From positions 1 to 54,028 of the forward strand of contig CAMYKY010000063.1 in the NCBI GenBank assembly GCA_947259165.1: a DNA stretch of 54,028 bases. The letters run 5' to 3'. The stretch is from an uncultured Acidobacteriota bacterium (GTDB taxonomy: Bacteria; Acidobacteriota; Vicinamibacteria; Marinacidobacterales; SMYC01). A program made the position numbers and the translations under genes. Position 1 is the stretch's first letter. Each line of letters starts with the position of its first letter. Positions 24,369 to 32,781 of the stretch are shown piece by piece. The notes beneath the pieces were generated by a model. The model ran no database searches. It saw nothing but the letters and a program-made list of their open reading frames with translations, and was not told the DNA's origin.

Positions 24369-24815
24369 TCAGAACCCTGAGCTTCGAGTGAACCTCATCC
24401 GGTTTCCGCTCGGGAAGTCGATCGTCATCGCGTCTTCGACGACGTCGACGACACACGGCTCGGTCGCTGCCTCCGCGGCTCCCCTGACGCTCATGCGCAA
24501 AGGAGATGGCGGAAGCGTTGCGACTTCTTCGCCCGCCGAGAGGTTGAACAAGTGTGTGAACGTCAATCGGTCGTCCTCGAGCTCATAAGTACCTCCTTCG
24601 CCCGAGCCACGCCTTACGGTACCGTGCTCGTCTTTCACGAAAAACAGCACGGACCAATCTTTCTGCGTGAAAAAGATGAGGCCCGACACCTCGAGCTCGG
24701 TGCCGTTTTTCAAAACGTAGCTGTCCACACTCCACGCGCCGACAATCTGCCCGGATGCGGGGGCTGCGGCGATCAACAGGACCCAAACGCTGCAAACGCT
24801 CAGCGCTAAACGCAT
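24369..24815 (-). CDS. Secreted hypothetical protein, lipocalin-like size
   Basis: 148 aa from ATG 24815. The signal peptide MRLALSVCSVWVLLIAAAPASG is clear. The mature part is short and beta-rich: GAWSVDSYVLKNGTELEVSGLIFFTQKDWSVLFFV, GTYELEDDRLTFTHLFNLSAGE, MTIDFPSGNRMRFTRS. The pattern (W.V.SY...NG....G...FT..DW...FFV) resembles single-domain lipocalin-like secreted proteins, but I cannot name a family with certainty. It is convergent with the GGDEF-EAL gene (24 bp gap). The longer open frame to 24872 adds an Arg-rich, non-signal leader and is unlikely. Confidence 0.65.
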   Translation of the reverse strand: MRLALSVCSVWVLLIAAAPASGQIVGAWSVDSYVLKNGTELEVSGLIFFTQKDWSVLFFVKDEHGTVRRGSGEGGTYELEDDRLTFTHLFNLSAGEEVATLPPSPLRMSVRGAAEAATEPCVVDVVEDAMTIDFPSGNRMRFTRSSGF

Positions 24816-24877
24816 TCGTCTCCTCCTTCTATCAACGCCACCAGCCTGACCCCAAAACGCTAGCCTCGCCAAAAATT

Positions 24878-24892
24878 CCGTTCCCGTTCCCG
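24878..24892. repeat. Short (CCCGTT)n repeat
   Basis: CCGTTCCCGTTCCCG sits between the divergent secreted protein gene and the TRAP operon. Same class as the arrays at 5604, 9374, 41950 and 47948. Confidence 0.55.
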
Positions 24893-25068
24893 CCTAAAAA
24901 ACGCTCCGCGACCCCGCGTTTCGGATACGGGTTGTAGTGAACCCCAGCAGTCAGTACCACGACGCAGGATCCTCGCACAACGCACGGCAATTGGAAATCC
25001 TCATCCAGGATCTGTACGATGGATGGGTTGTTTTGTGCGTTGTGAAATTGCGGAGTCGGGGCGTTGGT

Positions 25069-25974
25069 GTGAACGCTAAATCGTTTGCGATCGTCACATT
25101 GTTGGTGCTGCTCGGCGCCTGCTCTCTCAAGAGCCGCGCCGTGGATACCCTCGCCGAAGTGCTCGGCGAATCGGAAGCGGTCTACCTGTCCGACGAAGAT
25201 CCCGAGCTCATCGCCGCGGCGCTGCCCTTCAACCTCAAGACGTTGGAGACTCTGCTCGAAACCAATCCCAACCATCGCGGCCTGCTGCTCACCGCGACGA
25301 AGTCGTTCATCCTCTACGCGTACTCGTTCGTCGAGCCCGAGGCTCGGGAGTTGGAATACACCGAGTTCGACGAAGCGGAGCTCGTGCGACGTCGCGCCGC
25401 AAGACTCTATCGTCGTGCTTACCAGTACGGTATTCGTGGGCTCGCGGTCGAACATCCGGGTATCGGCGAGCGCCTGAGTAAGGACCCCGAGCTTGCGGCC
25501 GCTCAGCTCAATCTCGACGATGTTCCGCTCGCGGTGTGGACAGCAGCCGCCCTCGGCGGCACGATCGGTGTGACCAAGGATGATCCGGAGTCGACCGCCG
25601 ATATCGCGGTGGTGGGAGCCCTGCTCGAAAGAGCTCTCTCCCTCGACGAGAATTTCGAGAGCGGCACCATCCACGAGTTCCTCTTCGCCTACGAGGCAGG
25701 GCGGGTCGGGGGCTCACTCGTCAAGGCGCGGATGCACTACGATCGCGCGCTCGCCCTCGGGCCCGAGAAACGACCTTCGATCTGGCTCAGTTGGGCCGAG
25801 AACGTCACTGTCACAGAACAAAATCGTCGCGAGTTTCTCGGCCTCGTCGAGCAGGCCCTCGACTTCGATGTGAACCTTCATCCCGAGAATCGCCTACTCA
25901 ACATCCTCGCGCAACGACGCGCCCGATGGCTAAAAGACAACGTCGATGAGCTCTTTCTCGAAAGCGGAACCTGA
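25069..25974 (+). CDS. TRAP transporter TatT-component-family lipoprotein
   Basis: 301 aa from GTG 25069 (VNAKSFAIVTLLVLLGAC), giving a lipobox LLGAC. The body matches the TatT TPR-like family (ESEAVYLSDEDPELIAAALPFNLKTLETLLETNP, TKSFILYAYSFVEPEARELE, and the C-terminal LNILAQRRARWLKDNVDELFL). In Treponema pallidum TatT is a periplasmic TPR lipoprotein that binds the TatP solute-binding protein and helps deliver a hydrophobic ligand. Its position directly before dctP fits that. A longer in-frame extension to 24937 lacks a signal sequence. TatT ends 1 bp before the dctP ATG, so they are one operon. Confidence 0.87.
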   Translation: MNAKSFAIVTLLVLLGACSLKSRAVDTLAEVLGESEAVYLSDEDPELIAAALPFNLKTLETLLETNPNHRGLLLTATKSFILYAYSFVEPEARELEYTEFDEAELVRRRAARLYRRAYQYGIRGLAVEHPGIGERLSKDPELAAAQLNLDDVPLAVWTAAALGGTIGVTKDDPESTADIAVVGALLERALSLDENFESGTIHEFLFAYEAGRVGGSLVKARMHYDRALALGPEKRPSIWLSWAENVTVTEQNRREFLGLVEQALDFDVNLHPENRLLNILAQRRARWLKDNVDELFLESGT

Positions 25975-25975
25975 T

Positions 25976-26989
25976 ATGAAGCGCACTCTCCTCGCCGGCT
26001 CCTTTTGTACGTTCCTTCTATCGAGTGTCGCGTCCGTAGACGCGCGGGTCGTGCTTCGCCTCGGAACCGTCGCCCCCAAAGGCTCCTCGTGGGAGCTCAT
26101 CATGCGGCGAATGGGTGCCGAGTGGGGCAAAGCGACCGACGATGAAGTCCGCTTGCGCATCTACGCCGGTGGCACCGTGGGCGACGAGGGAGAAATGATC
26201 CGCAAGATGCGGATCGGCCAATTGCAGGCGGCAGGCATCTCGAACGCGGGGCTAGCGGAGATAGACCCGACAGCCTACGCCCTGATGCTCCCGATGATGT
26301 TCGACTCTTACGAAGAGTGGGACTACGTCCGCCAGGCCGTCAATCCCGTCCTCGAAGAAAAGCTCGCAAAAAAAGGGTTCATCGTGCTGACATGGTCGGA
26401 CATCGGCTGGGTGTACTTCTTCACCAAGACTGCCATGCGCTCGCCTGCCGACCTTCGAGCGATGAGGCTAGCCGGTTCTCATACCGAGACGCGCACCATC
26501 GACATCTTCAAATGGGCGGGATTCAACCCCGTGCCGATCTCGACGGTCGACATGATGACCGGCTTTCAGACCGGTCTCATCGACTCGACCTATGCGCCGA
26601 TGATATTCGCTGAAGGCTCTCAGCTCTATCGACAGGCGTCGAACATGACGAACATGAAGTGGGCCCCCCTACAGGGCGCGGTGGTGATGCACGAGAACGG
26701 CTGGAAGAAACTCACCGCGGACCAACAAGCGGACGTGCTCCGGATCACACGTCAAGTCGGGGATGAGCTACGGCAATCCAATCGAGAGCAAGAACGGCGC
26801 TCACTCGACGCCATGACCAAACGCGGACTCAACGTCATCGATATCTCCGACGATGTTCTGACCGAGTGGCGCGCGGTCGCCGAAAAAGCCTATCCGCGCG
26901 TGCGCGACGATCTCGTACCCCCCGAGATTTTCGATCGCGTCGAACGGCTTCGGGACGAATTCCGTACGCAGCAGGCCAACCAACCCTGA
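25976..26989 (+). CDS. TRAP transporter solute-binding protein, DctP family
   Basis: 337 aa from ATG 25976. The signal peptide is MKRTLLAGSFCTFLLSSVASVDA. Family features: LRLGTVAPKGSSWELIMRRMGAEW, YAGGTVGDEGEMIRKMRIGQLQA, MMFDSYEEWDYVRQAVNPVL and ISTVDMMTGFQTGLIDSTYAP. It is the periplasmic ligand-binding subunit of a tripartite ATP-independent transporter, here part of the TatT-linked (TatPT-type) subgroup proposed to carry hydrophobic ligands rather than C4-dicarboxylates. The start is favoured over the in-frame ATG 25946, which would overlap tatT. The ligand is unknown. Confidence 0.9.
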   Translation: MKRTLLAGSFCTFLLSSVASVDARVVLRLGTVAPKGSSWELIMRRMGAEWGKATDDEVRLRIYAGGTVGDEGEMIRKMRIGQLQAAGISNAGLAEIDPTAYALMLPMMFDSYEEWDYVRQAVNPVLEEKLAKKGFIVLTWSDIGWVYFFTKTAMRSPADLRAMRLAGSHTETRTIDIFKWAGFNPVPISTVDMMTGFQTGLIDSTYAPMIFAEGSQLYRQASNMTNMKWAPLQGAVVMHENGWKKLTADQQADVLRITRQVGDELRQSNREQERRSLDAMTKRGLNVIDISDDVLTEWRAVAEKAYPRVRDDLVPPEIFDRVERLRDEFRTQQANQP

Positions 26990-28833
26990 GTAAAACCACT
27001 CGCACGTCCGAGACTGAGCCCGAGGCTGCATCTTTTTCGAGGCTGCATGCCTTCGAAAATGGCGTTTCGGTCACCGCTTTGTTTGCGATGGCGCTTCTAC
27101 CACTCGCCGAATCGATCGTCCGCACCGTGTACCCGAGCGGGATATCCGGCTCCATGATCTGGGTGCAACACCTCGCCCTTTGGGTCGGCTTTCTCGGCGC
27201 CGCAATCGCTGCCCGTAGGGGGGAGCTTTTGTCGCTGACCGCCGGGGCTCAGCTCGCGGGCGCACGCTCGCGACATTGGATCGACATTGTCGTCGGCGGC
27301 ATCAGTGTCGCCGTCTGCCTCGTTCTCGTGTATGGAAGCCTCCAGCTCGTCTCGGTGGAGCGCGAGGGCGGTCGAGCGCTCGCCCTCGGCATTCCGGTTT
27401 GGCTCGCCCAGTCAATCATGCCGATCGGTTTTGGGCTGATCGGCCTGCGCATTCTGCGACGCGCGTCGCCGACCTGGAAAGGTCGTCTCATCGCCGCAGG
27501 TTTCGCGATCGTGCCCATCGCGCTGTGGCGTTTCGAGGCGCTTCAGGAAACCGGTGTCTACTTGCCGATCCTCATCGCGCTAGTCGCTGCCACCGCGCTC
27601 GGCGCGCCGATTTTCATCAGCATCGGCGGAGTGGCCGCCGTGCTTTTGTGGCACGACTTCTTCCCGGTCTCGGCGATTCCCACGGAGACGTACAACCTCG
27701 CCATCAAGCCAATTCTTCCGACGATACCCCTGTTCACGCTGGCAGGATTCATTCTTGCGGAAGGAGGCACTCCCCGACGTCTCGTCGCGCTGTTCACCGC
27801 GCTCGTGGGCTGGCTTCCCGGCGGCGTGGCGGTGGTCGCCATCGTCGTGTGCGCGTTTTTCACGAGCTTCACCGGCGGGAGCGGAGTCACCATTCTTGCG
27901 ATGGGCGGGCTCATGTTCCCAATGTTGCTCGACCGCAAGTACACCCCAAAATTCGCGACAGGACTCCTTACGTCCGCAGGCTCACTCGGGCTGTTATTTC
28001 CGCCCTCTCTCGCGGTCATCTTGTACGGCCTCGTCGCCGAGGTCGAGCTCAGAAGGCTCTTCGTCGCCGGCTTCATCCCCGCGATTCTCGAGATCGGCAT
28101 CGTGGCGGTGTTCGCGCTTTGGGCGGCGAGAAAAGTCGGGATCGAGCGCGTCTCGTTCGACGTACGGCGCGCCGCGAAAGCGCTTTGGAATGCCAAGTGG
28201 GAAGTGGTCATCCCAGTTGTTGTGCTCGGCAGTATCCTCGGCGGCTTCGCTACCCTCGTCGAGGCAGCGGCGATCACTGTGCTCTACGCGTTCGTCCTCG
28301 AGTTCGTGATCCATCGTGACCTGACGATCCGAAAAGATCTCCTCCGCGTCGGCGGCGACGCAGCGACGTTGATCGGCGGTGTTCTCATCATTCTGGGCGT
28401 CGCCCTCGGGCTCACGAACTATCTGATCTTCGCCGAGATCCCACAGGCTGCGGTTGACTGGGTGCAAACGATCGTGAGCTCCCCTCTAGTATTCCTGCTT
28501 CTGCTGAACGTCTTTTTACTCGTCGTCGGCTGTCTCATGGACATCTACTCCGCGATCGTCGTCGTCGTCCCCCTCATCACCCCGCTCGGCATCGTGTTCG
28601 GCATCGACCCGTTCCATCTCGGAATCATTTTTCTCACCAACATGGAGCTAGGCTATCTGACGCCTCCGGTTGGTATGAATTTGTTCTTGGCGTCGTACCG
28701 TTTCAAACAACCCCTGCCGGATGTGTACCGCGCCGCGCTCCCCTTCTTGGCGATCCGCGCCGTGGCTGTATTGCTGGTGACATACGTGCCGTGGCTGACC
28801 CAGTTCCTGCCGGCGCTGCTGTTGGGGAACTGA
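26986..28833 (+). CDS. Fused DctQ-DctM TRAP transporter permease
   Basis: About 615 aa. The N-terminal ~200 residues carry the four-segment small-subunit domain (LHAFENGVSVTALFAMALLP, YPSGISGSMIWVQHLALWVGFLGAAIAARRGELL). After a linker comes the large DctM domain of 12 or so segments (PILPTIPLFTLAGFILAEGG, FFTSFTGGSGVTILAMGG, GYLTPPVGMNLFLASYRF). It completes a TatT-DctP-DctQM importer driven by an ion gradient. No ATG or GTG lies in frame between the dctP stop and the first conserved segment. The best start is CTG 26986-26988, overlapping the dctP TGA (CTGA), 22 residues before LHAFENG. The open frame upstream of that is antisense-like noise. Confidence 0.85.
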   Translation: MSKTTRTSETEPEAASFSRLHAFENGVSVTALFAMALLPLAESIVRTVYPSGISGSMIWVQHLALWVGFLGAAIAARRGELLSLTAGAQLAGARSRHWIDIVVGGISVAVCLVLVYGSLQLVSVEREGGRALALGIPVWLAQSIMPIGFGLIGLRILRRASPTWKGRLIAAGFAIVPIALWRFEALQETGVYLPILIALVAATALGAPIFISIGGVAAVLLWHDFFPVSAIPTETYNLAIKPILPTIPLFTLAGFILAEGGTPRRLVALFTALVGWLPGGVAVVAIVVCAFFTSFTGGSGVTILAMGGLMFPMLLDRKYTPKFATGLLTSAGSLGLLFPPSLAVILYGLVAEVELRRLFVAGFIPAILEIGIVAVFALWAARKVGIERVSFDVRRAAKALWNAKWEVVIPVVVLGSILGGFATLVEAAAITVLYAFVLEFVIHRDLTIRKDLLRVGGDAATLIGGVLIILGVALGLTNYLIFAEIPQAAVDWVQTIVSSPLVFLLLLNVFLLVVGCLMDIYSAIVVVVPLITPLGIVFGIDPFHLGIIFLTNMELGYLTPPVGMNLFLASYRFKQPLPDVYRAALPFLAIRAVAVLLVTYVPWLTQFLPALLLGN

Positions 28834-28898
28834 GAGCCGCCCCGGCATCCTGACCCGAAAGGCTGGTACCGCGCCGCCGCCACTTCCGTAGAGAATTC

Positions 28899-28935
28899 GT
28901 GCCCGTGCCCGTGCCCGCGTGCGTGCCCGTGCCCG
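28899..28935. repeat. (CCCGTG)n tandem array
   Basis: About six units of GTGCCC/CGTGCCC with one GCGT interruption lie just upstream of element C, after the TRAP permease stop. A sequence variant of the (CCCGTT)n arrays elsewhere in the window. Confidence 0.6.
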
Positions 28936-28960
28936 ATCTGAAGCTGGTGGGGCCCGAATT

Positions 28961-29181
28961 CTAGTGCACGAACCCGCTGATCCTGCCGTAAATTCCTGGC
29001 CCTTTTCGGCGCTGGCAGCGTTGCGAGCATCGTTGCAGTTCGGCCTACGGCCTACCCCCCAATCTCGACAAGCTCGCTGCGGAAGGCGGCGAATATCTAG
29101 ATATGAATTCGTCGGAGCGCCTTGTCCGCACCCAAAATGACGTCGGAATTTACCGACAGGATCAGCGGGTCCATGCACTAG
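28961..29181 (+). mobile_element. MITE-like palindromic element, copy C
   Basis: 221 bp from CTAGTGCACG to CATGCACTAG. The left end (28961-28995) and right end (29145-29181, reverse) match at about 33 of 37 positions with one indel, both with ACCCGCTGATCCTG and TAAATTCC. The core carries GCAGTTCGGCCTACGGCC, GCTCGCTGCGGAAGGCGG, and the palindrome ATATCTAGATAT (29094-29105). Nearly identical over its whole length to copy B in the opposite orientation. No direct repeat at the flanks and no open frame of note. Confidence 0.8.
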
Positions 29182-29445
29182 TTCCGCAGAAATCCCACCA
29201 CACAGAATCGGGCACGGGCACGAGGATGTGGCTCCTCAACCTCGGTAGGCAACGTTCAGCCAGTTGCAAACGTCCAACCATATGTCCGAGACTGGGACCG
29301 CGAGTCCCATGAACGAGCATGCCCTGATTGGGATACCAAATATCGCACTGTAACAGTCTGACAACAAGGTACTTGGACCCGTCACACTTTTAAGGAACAA
29401 ATGGCACACCGATTGCGAATATAAGGCTAGGGAGTAACGAGCTCA
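29182..29445. other. Intergenic region before the efflux adaptor gene
   Basis: About 260 bp with no gene. It holds the outer flank of element C, a short GGGCACGGGCACG run (about 29210) and the unmapped promoter of the adaptor gene. GGGAG, shortly before the ATG at 29446, is the likely ribosome binding site. No convincing -35/-10 pair or riboswitch was seen. Confidence 0.4.
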
Positions 29446-30705
29446 ATGGATATCAAGCGGGAGGGCATCGCACGGAAGAAGAGAATCCGTATGGCCATTA
29501 TTGGCGGTGCGGTGCTCGCCGGCATTGCGGCCATTAGCTTCGCCCTCTCCCGTCTCGAGCCAGCGGCGCCGTCGGTCAATCGGGCGACCGTGTGGATGGA
29601 TGGAGTCCAGCGGGGCGAGATGATCCGCCAGGTCCGTGGGCCGGGAACGCTCGAAGTCGTTCCCGAGGCCATCTCCTGGGTCGCCGCGCGTACGCGGGGG
29701 CGCGTCGACCGACGGGTGTTGTTGCCGGGCGTCATCGTCGAAGCCGATACGGTTATTCTCGAGCTATCCAACCCTGAGCTCGAACAGGGACTGCGCGACG
29801 CCGAATACCAGCTTCGTGCTCAAGAGGCTGACCTTGCCGATCTCCGAGCCACCGTCGAGAGCGCGCTCCTCGCCCAGAAGTCGACAGCAGCCACGGTCGG
29901 CTCGCAGTACAACCAAGCGAAGCTCCAGGCGGACGCAGACACGAGGCTCCATTCAGAGAATCTCATAGGGGATCTCATCGTCAAACGCTCTCGAGTCCGA
30001 GCCGAGGAGCTAGCAACGCGCAACGACCTCGAGCAGCAGCGCCTCGCGATCGCGACGGCTTCCGTCGACGCGCAGCTCGCAGCGAAGCAAGCCACCGTCG
30101 AACAATTTCGCGCGCTCTACGATCTGAGGCGTAGCCAAAAAGCCGCGCTCACGGTGCGCGCCGGCATCGCTGGCGTCCTCCAGGAAGTTCCTGTTGAGGT
30201 CGGACAAGAAGTCACCCCCGGAGCGAACCTCGCTCGGGTGGCTCAACCCGACAAGCTGAAAGCTCAGCTCCGCATCGCCGAGACCCAAGCAAAAGATATC
30301 GAAGTCGGCCAAAAGGCCATCGTCGACACCAGAAACGGCATCATCAACGGCAAAGTCATTCGTATCGACCCCGCCGTGCGAGAAGGAACGGTGACGGTCG
30401 ACGTCGCCCTCATTGGCGTACTGCCGAAGGGAGCGCGGCCAGACTTGAGTGTTGATGGCACCATCGAGCTCGAGCGCCTCGACGACGTCTTGTACGTCGG
30501 CCGCCCCGCGTACGGTCAAGCGGAGAGCACCATCGGTTTATTCAAACTACTCGACGACGGAGCAACCGCCGTCCGCACCCAAGTTCAGCTCGGCCGAAGC
30601 TCGGTCAATACCATCGAAGTGATTCGGGGCCTGAACGAAGGAGATCAGATTATCCTGTCCGACACGTCGGCGTGGGATGCCTACAATCGTATTCGACTGA
30701 ACTAA
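29446..30705 (+). CDS. Efflux RND/MacA-type periplasmic adaptor (HlyD family)
   Basis: 419 aa. One N-terminal membrane anchor (MAIIGGAVLAGIAAISFALS, about 16-35) is followed by a barrel/lipoyl half (GMIRQVRGPGTLEV-like region, ISWVAARTRGRVDRRVLLPGVIVEADTVILELSNPELEQGL), a long alpha-hairpin of about 120 residues rich in Ala, Gln and Leu (coiled coil), then the second lipoyl half (TVRAGIAGVLQEVPVEVGQEVTPGANLARVAQP) and beta barrel. It bridges an inner-membrane pump to the outer membrane channel. The ABC ATPase follows after 25 bp, which suggests a MacAB-type system rather than an RND pump. Confidence 0.88.
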   Translation: MDIKREGIARKKRIRMAIIGGAVLAGIAAISFALSRLEPAAPSVNRATVWMDGVQRGEMIRQVRGPGTLEVVPEAISWVAARTRGRVDRRVLLPGVIVEADTVILELSNPELEQGLRDAEYQLRAQEADLADLRATVESALLAQKSTAATVGSQYNQAKLQADADTRLHSENLIGDLIVKRSRVRAEELATRNDLEQQRLAIATASVDAQLAAKQATVEQFRALYDLRRSQKAALTVRAGIAGVLQEVPVEVGQEVTPGANLARVAQPDKLKAQLRIAETQAKDIEVGQKAIVDTRNGIINGKVIRIDPAVREGTVTVDVALIGVLPKGARPDLSVDGTIELERLDDVLYVGRPAYGQAESTIGLFKLLDDGATAVRTQVQLGRSSVNTIEVIRGLNEGDQIILSDTSAWDAYNRIRLN

Positions 30706-30730
30706 TCCACGAGGAAAGGGCGACAAGGAA

Positions 30731-31429
30731 ATGGCTGACGATCAAACCGCACTCATTCATCTCCAAGGAGTAACCAAGGTCTTCTATACCGACGAGGTCG
30801 AGACGCACGCGCTCGCGGGCATTCATCTCGACATCGAAAAAGGAGAATACGTCTCGATCTCCGGACCCTCGGGATGCGGCAAATCGACGCTTCTTTCCAT
30901 CCTGGGACTTCTCGACACCCCAACGGATGGCACGTACATCCTCAACGAGCAGTCCGTCGACAACTTGAACCTGTCGCAGCGCGCACGGATCCGAAACCGT
31001 GAAGTCGGTTTCATCTTCCAGGCCTTCAATCTGATCGGCGATCTCACCGTTTATGAGAACGTCGAGCTACCGTTGACTTATCGCGGCATGCCCTCGGGCG
31101 AGCGCAAACAACGCGTGAACGACGCGCTCGAGAAAGTCGGGATGGCCCACCGGACGAAGCATTTCCCCTCCCAACTCTCCGGAGGTCAGCAACAACGTGT
31201 CGCCGTGGCTCGCGCGGTCGTCGGTGACCCATCCATCGTCCTCGCCGACGAGCCGACCGGTAACTTGGACTCCACCAACGGCGAAGCGGTCATGGACCTG
31301 ATGCGTGAGCTCCACGCCGGTGGAGCGACGATCTGCATCGTAACCCACGACCCCCGCTACGCCGAGTACGCCGAGCGCAACATCTCCCTCTTCGACGGCC
31401 GCATCGTTGAAGAGAAGGTCGAAGCTTAG
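30731..31429 (+). CDS. MacB/LolD-type ABC transporter ATP-binding protein
   Basis: 232 aa. Walker A is SGPSGCGKSTLLSILG, the Q-loop is VGFIFQAFNLIGDLTVYENVELPL, the signature is LSGGQQQRVAVARAV, Walker B is IVLADEPTGNLDS and the H-loop is TICIVTHDPRYAEYAERNISLFDGRIV. The Pro-rich spacing and FNLI match the MacB/LolD/FtsE subclass, which energises adaptor-linked export. The downstream MacB-type permease normally expected is missing: the next gene on this strand is etfB. It must use a permease encoded elsewhere, or the operon has been broken. It shares the operon with the adaptor (25 bp gap). Confidence 0.88.
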   Translation: MADDQTALIHLQGVTKVFYTDEVETHALAGIHLDIEKGEYVSISGPSGCGKSTLLSILGLLDTPTDGTYILNEQSVDNLNLSQRARIRNREVGFIFQAFNLIGDLTVYENVELPLTYRGMPSGERKQRVNDALEKVGMAHRTKHFPSQLSGGQQQRVAVARAVVGDPSIVLADEPTGNLDSTNGEAVMDLMRELHAGGATICIVTHDPRYAEYAERNISLFDGRIVEEKVEA

Positions 31430-31465
31430 TTCGGTATACGGCATACGGGCTCCGTCCTCGGCGCT

Positions 31466-31943
31466 TCAGTTGCGCTCGGGAGCTTCGGGGGCGGTTAGGG
31501 CTTTGCGGACTAGCGCAGCCAAATCTTCGGGGATTTGGTCGGCTTCGGATTCGGCGTAAAAGTATTCGTCGGCCCAGATGCGGGGGCGGTCGCCCGGCAT
31601 GACCACATACGCTTGCAGTCGCAGGCGGTCGTCGCTTCGCTCGACGCTACCGGCCAACACGTAGTCGACGCCTAGCGCTTCAGCAATTTCGGCAGCGCCG
31701 CCGGAGAGGCCTTTGTACTCCAAGACCTCGGCGCGGGGCGTCACCTCAAGTGACGTTCGCGGCGATGAGCTCGAGGGCGTCGGCCCCGTCGAGGTTATCG
31801 AATGGAAGCACCGCAAGAGAGGGCCGAGCCGTCGGGCTCTGCGGCTTGAGGCGCACCACCGGCTTGCCGAAGTACGCAATCGTCGCCAGCGCACACCCGA
31901 ACGCGAGGATGCTGATAACGACTTTCTTGCCCGAGGAGTCCAT
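31466..31943 (-). pseudogene. TolB/FlgO-like membrane protein, frameshifted
   Basis: Two overlapping minus-strand frames make one protein. The first (from ATG 31943; an ATG at 31985 is also open) reads MDSSGKKVVISILAFGCAL (membrane anchor), then ARPSLAVLPFDNLDGADALELIAANVT, and hits TGA at about 31754. The next frame continues EVTPRAEVLEYKGLSGGAAEIAEALGVDYVLAGSVERSDDRLRLQAYVV to a stop at 31466. One extra T at about 31755-31757 (ACTTGAGG instead of ACTGAGG) would explain the shift. The intact form would be a small FlgO/TolB-N-like protein with an N-terminal anchor, the same domain as in the regulator at 6133. Frameshift by mutation or by sequencing error cannot be told apart. Confidence 0.65.
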
Positions 31944-31983
31944 AGGTTGACCGATTCGTCCAAAGCGGTAATCATACTTGGTC

Positions 31984-32778
31984 ATGAAAGCGCTTGTGCT
32001 TGTCAAGAACGTCCCCGACGCCAATTCCGTTTTTCGCATCGCGAGCGACGGGATGTGGGTCGACACCTCTAGTCTTTCCTACGCCATCAACGACTTCGAC
32101 CGATACGCCCTCGAGGAGCTTCTTGCTCTGAAAGACAGTGGCAAGGTCGAGGAGGTCGTGGCCCTCACGGTCGGCCCCCAGGAGGCGAGCTCTGCGCTGC
32201 GCACCTGCCTCGCTACCGGCGCCGACCGAGCGATCCACGTCAAAGATGACGCCCTCGTGGGTTGCGACCCTCTATCGCTCGCTCGAGTCATCCACGCCGC
32301 GATCAAAGACGAGGGTTTTTCACTCATCCTCGCCGGTCTTCAAGCGGACGACGACAACCACACCCAAATAGGCGGGCTGCTGGCCGGCCTTTTGGATTTC
32401 CCCTGCGCGAGCGCAGCGATGAGCTTGAATTTTCAGGACGAGACGACGCTTCGCGTCGAGCGCGAGCTTGGAAACAACGAGCTTCAAGTCGTGGACCTGA
32501 CACTTCCCGCCGTCGTCACCGTGCAAACCGGCATCAACACGCCCCGCTACGCGAGCCTCAAGGGGATCATGGCGGCGAAGAAGAAACCGGTCGCGACACT
32601 CGGCCTCGCGGATCTCGGACTCGACGCCGCCGAGGTCGGGGCCAGTGCCGCGAAGCTTCGTACAGTAGGGTTTGCGCCACCGTCCAAGGGCAAGGGCGCG
32701 GAGATCCTTTCGGGCTCACCGGAAGAGATCGCGACGGAGCTCATCAGCCGCATTCGCGAAAACGCAGGAGTCCTCTGA
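31984..32778 (+). CDS. etfB: Electron transfer flavoprotein beta subunit
   Basis: 264 aa from ATG 31984; the open frame runs to a TTG two codons earlier. Typical ETF-beta sequence: MKALVLVKNVPDANSVFRI, YAINDFDRYALEELLALKD, VVALTVGPQEASSALRTCLATGADRAIHV and the AMP/adenine-nucleotide-related LILAGLQADDDNHTQIGGLLAGLL, then PAVVTVQTGINTPRYASLKGIMAAKKK. It forms the ETF heterodimer with EtfA, taking electrons from acyl-CoA and other dehydrogenases to the quinone pool. EtfA follows after 3 bp. Its start abuts the frameshifted TolB-like gene on the other strand, so the two probably share a promoter region. Confidence 0.93.
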   Translation: MKALVLVKNVPDANSVFRIASDGMWVDTSSLSYAINDFDRYALEELLALKDSGKVEEVVALTVGPQEASSALRTCLATGADRAIHVKDDALVGCDPLSLARVIHAAIKDEGFSLILAGLQADDDNHTQIGGLLAGLLDFPCASAAMSLNFQDETTLRVERELGNNELQVVDLTLPAVVTVQTGINTPRYASLKGIMAAKKKPVATLGLADLGLDAAEVGASAAKLRTVGFAPPSKGKGAEILSGSPEEIATELISRIRENAGVL

Positions 32779-32781
32779 GTC

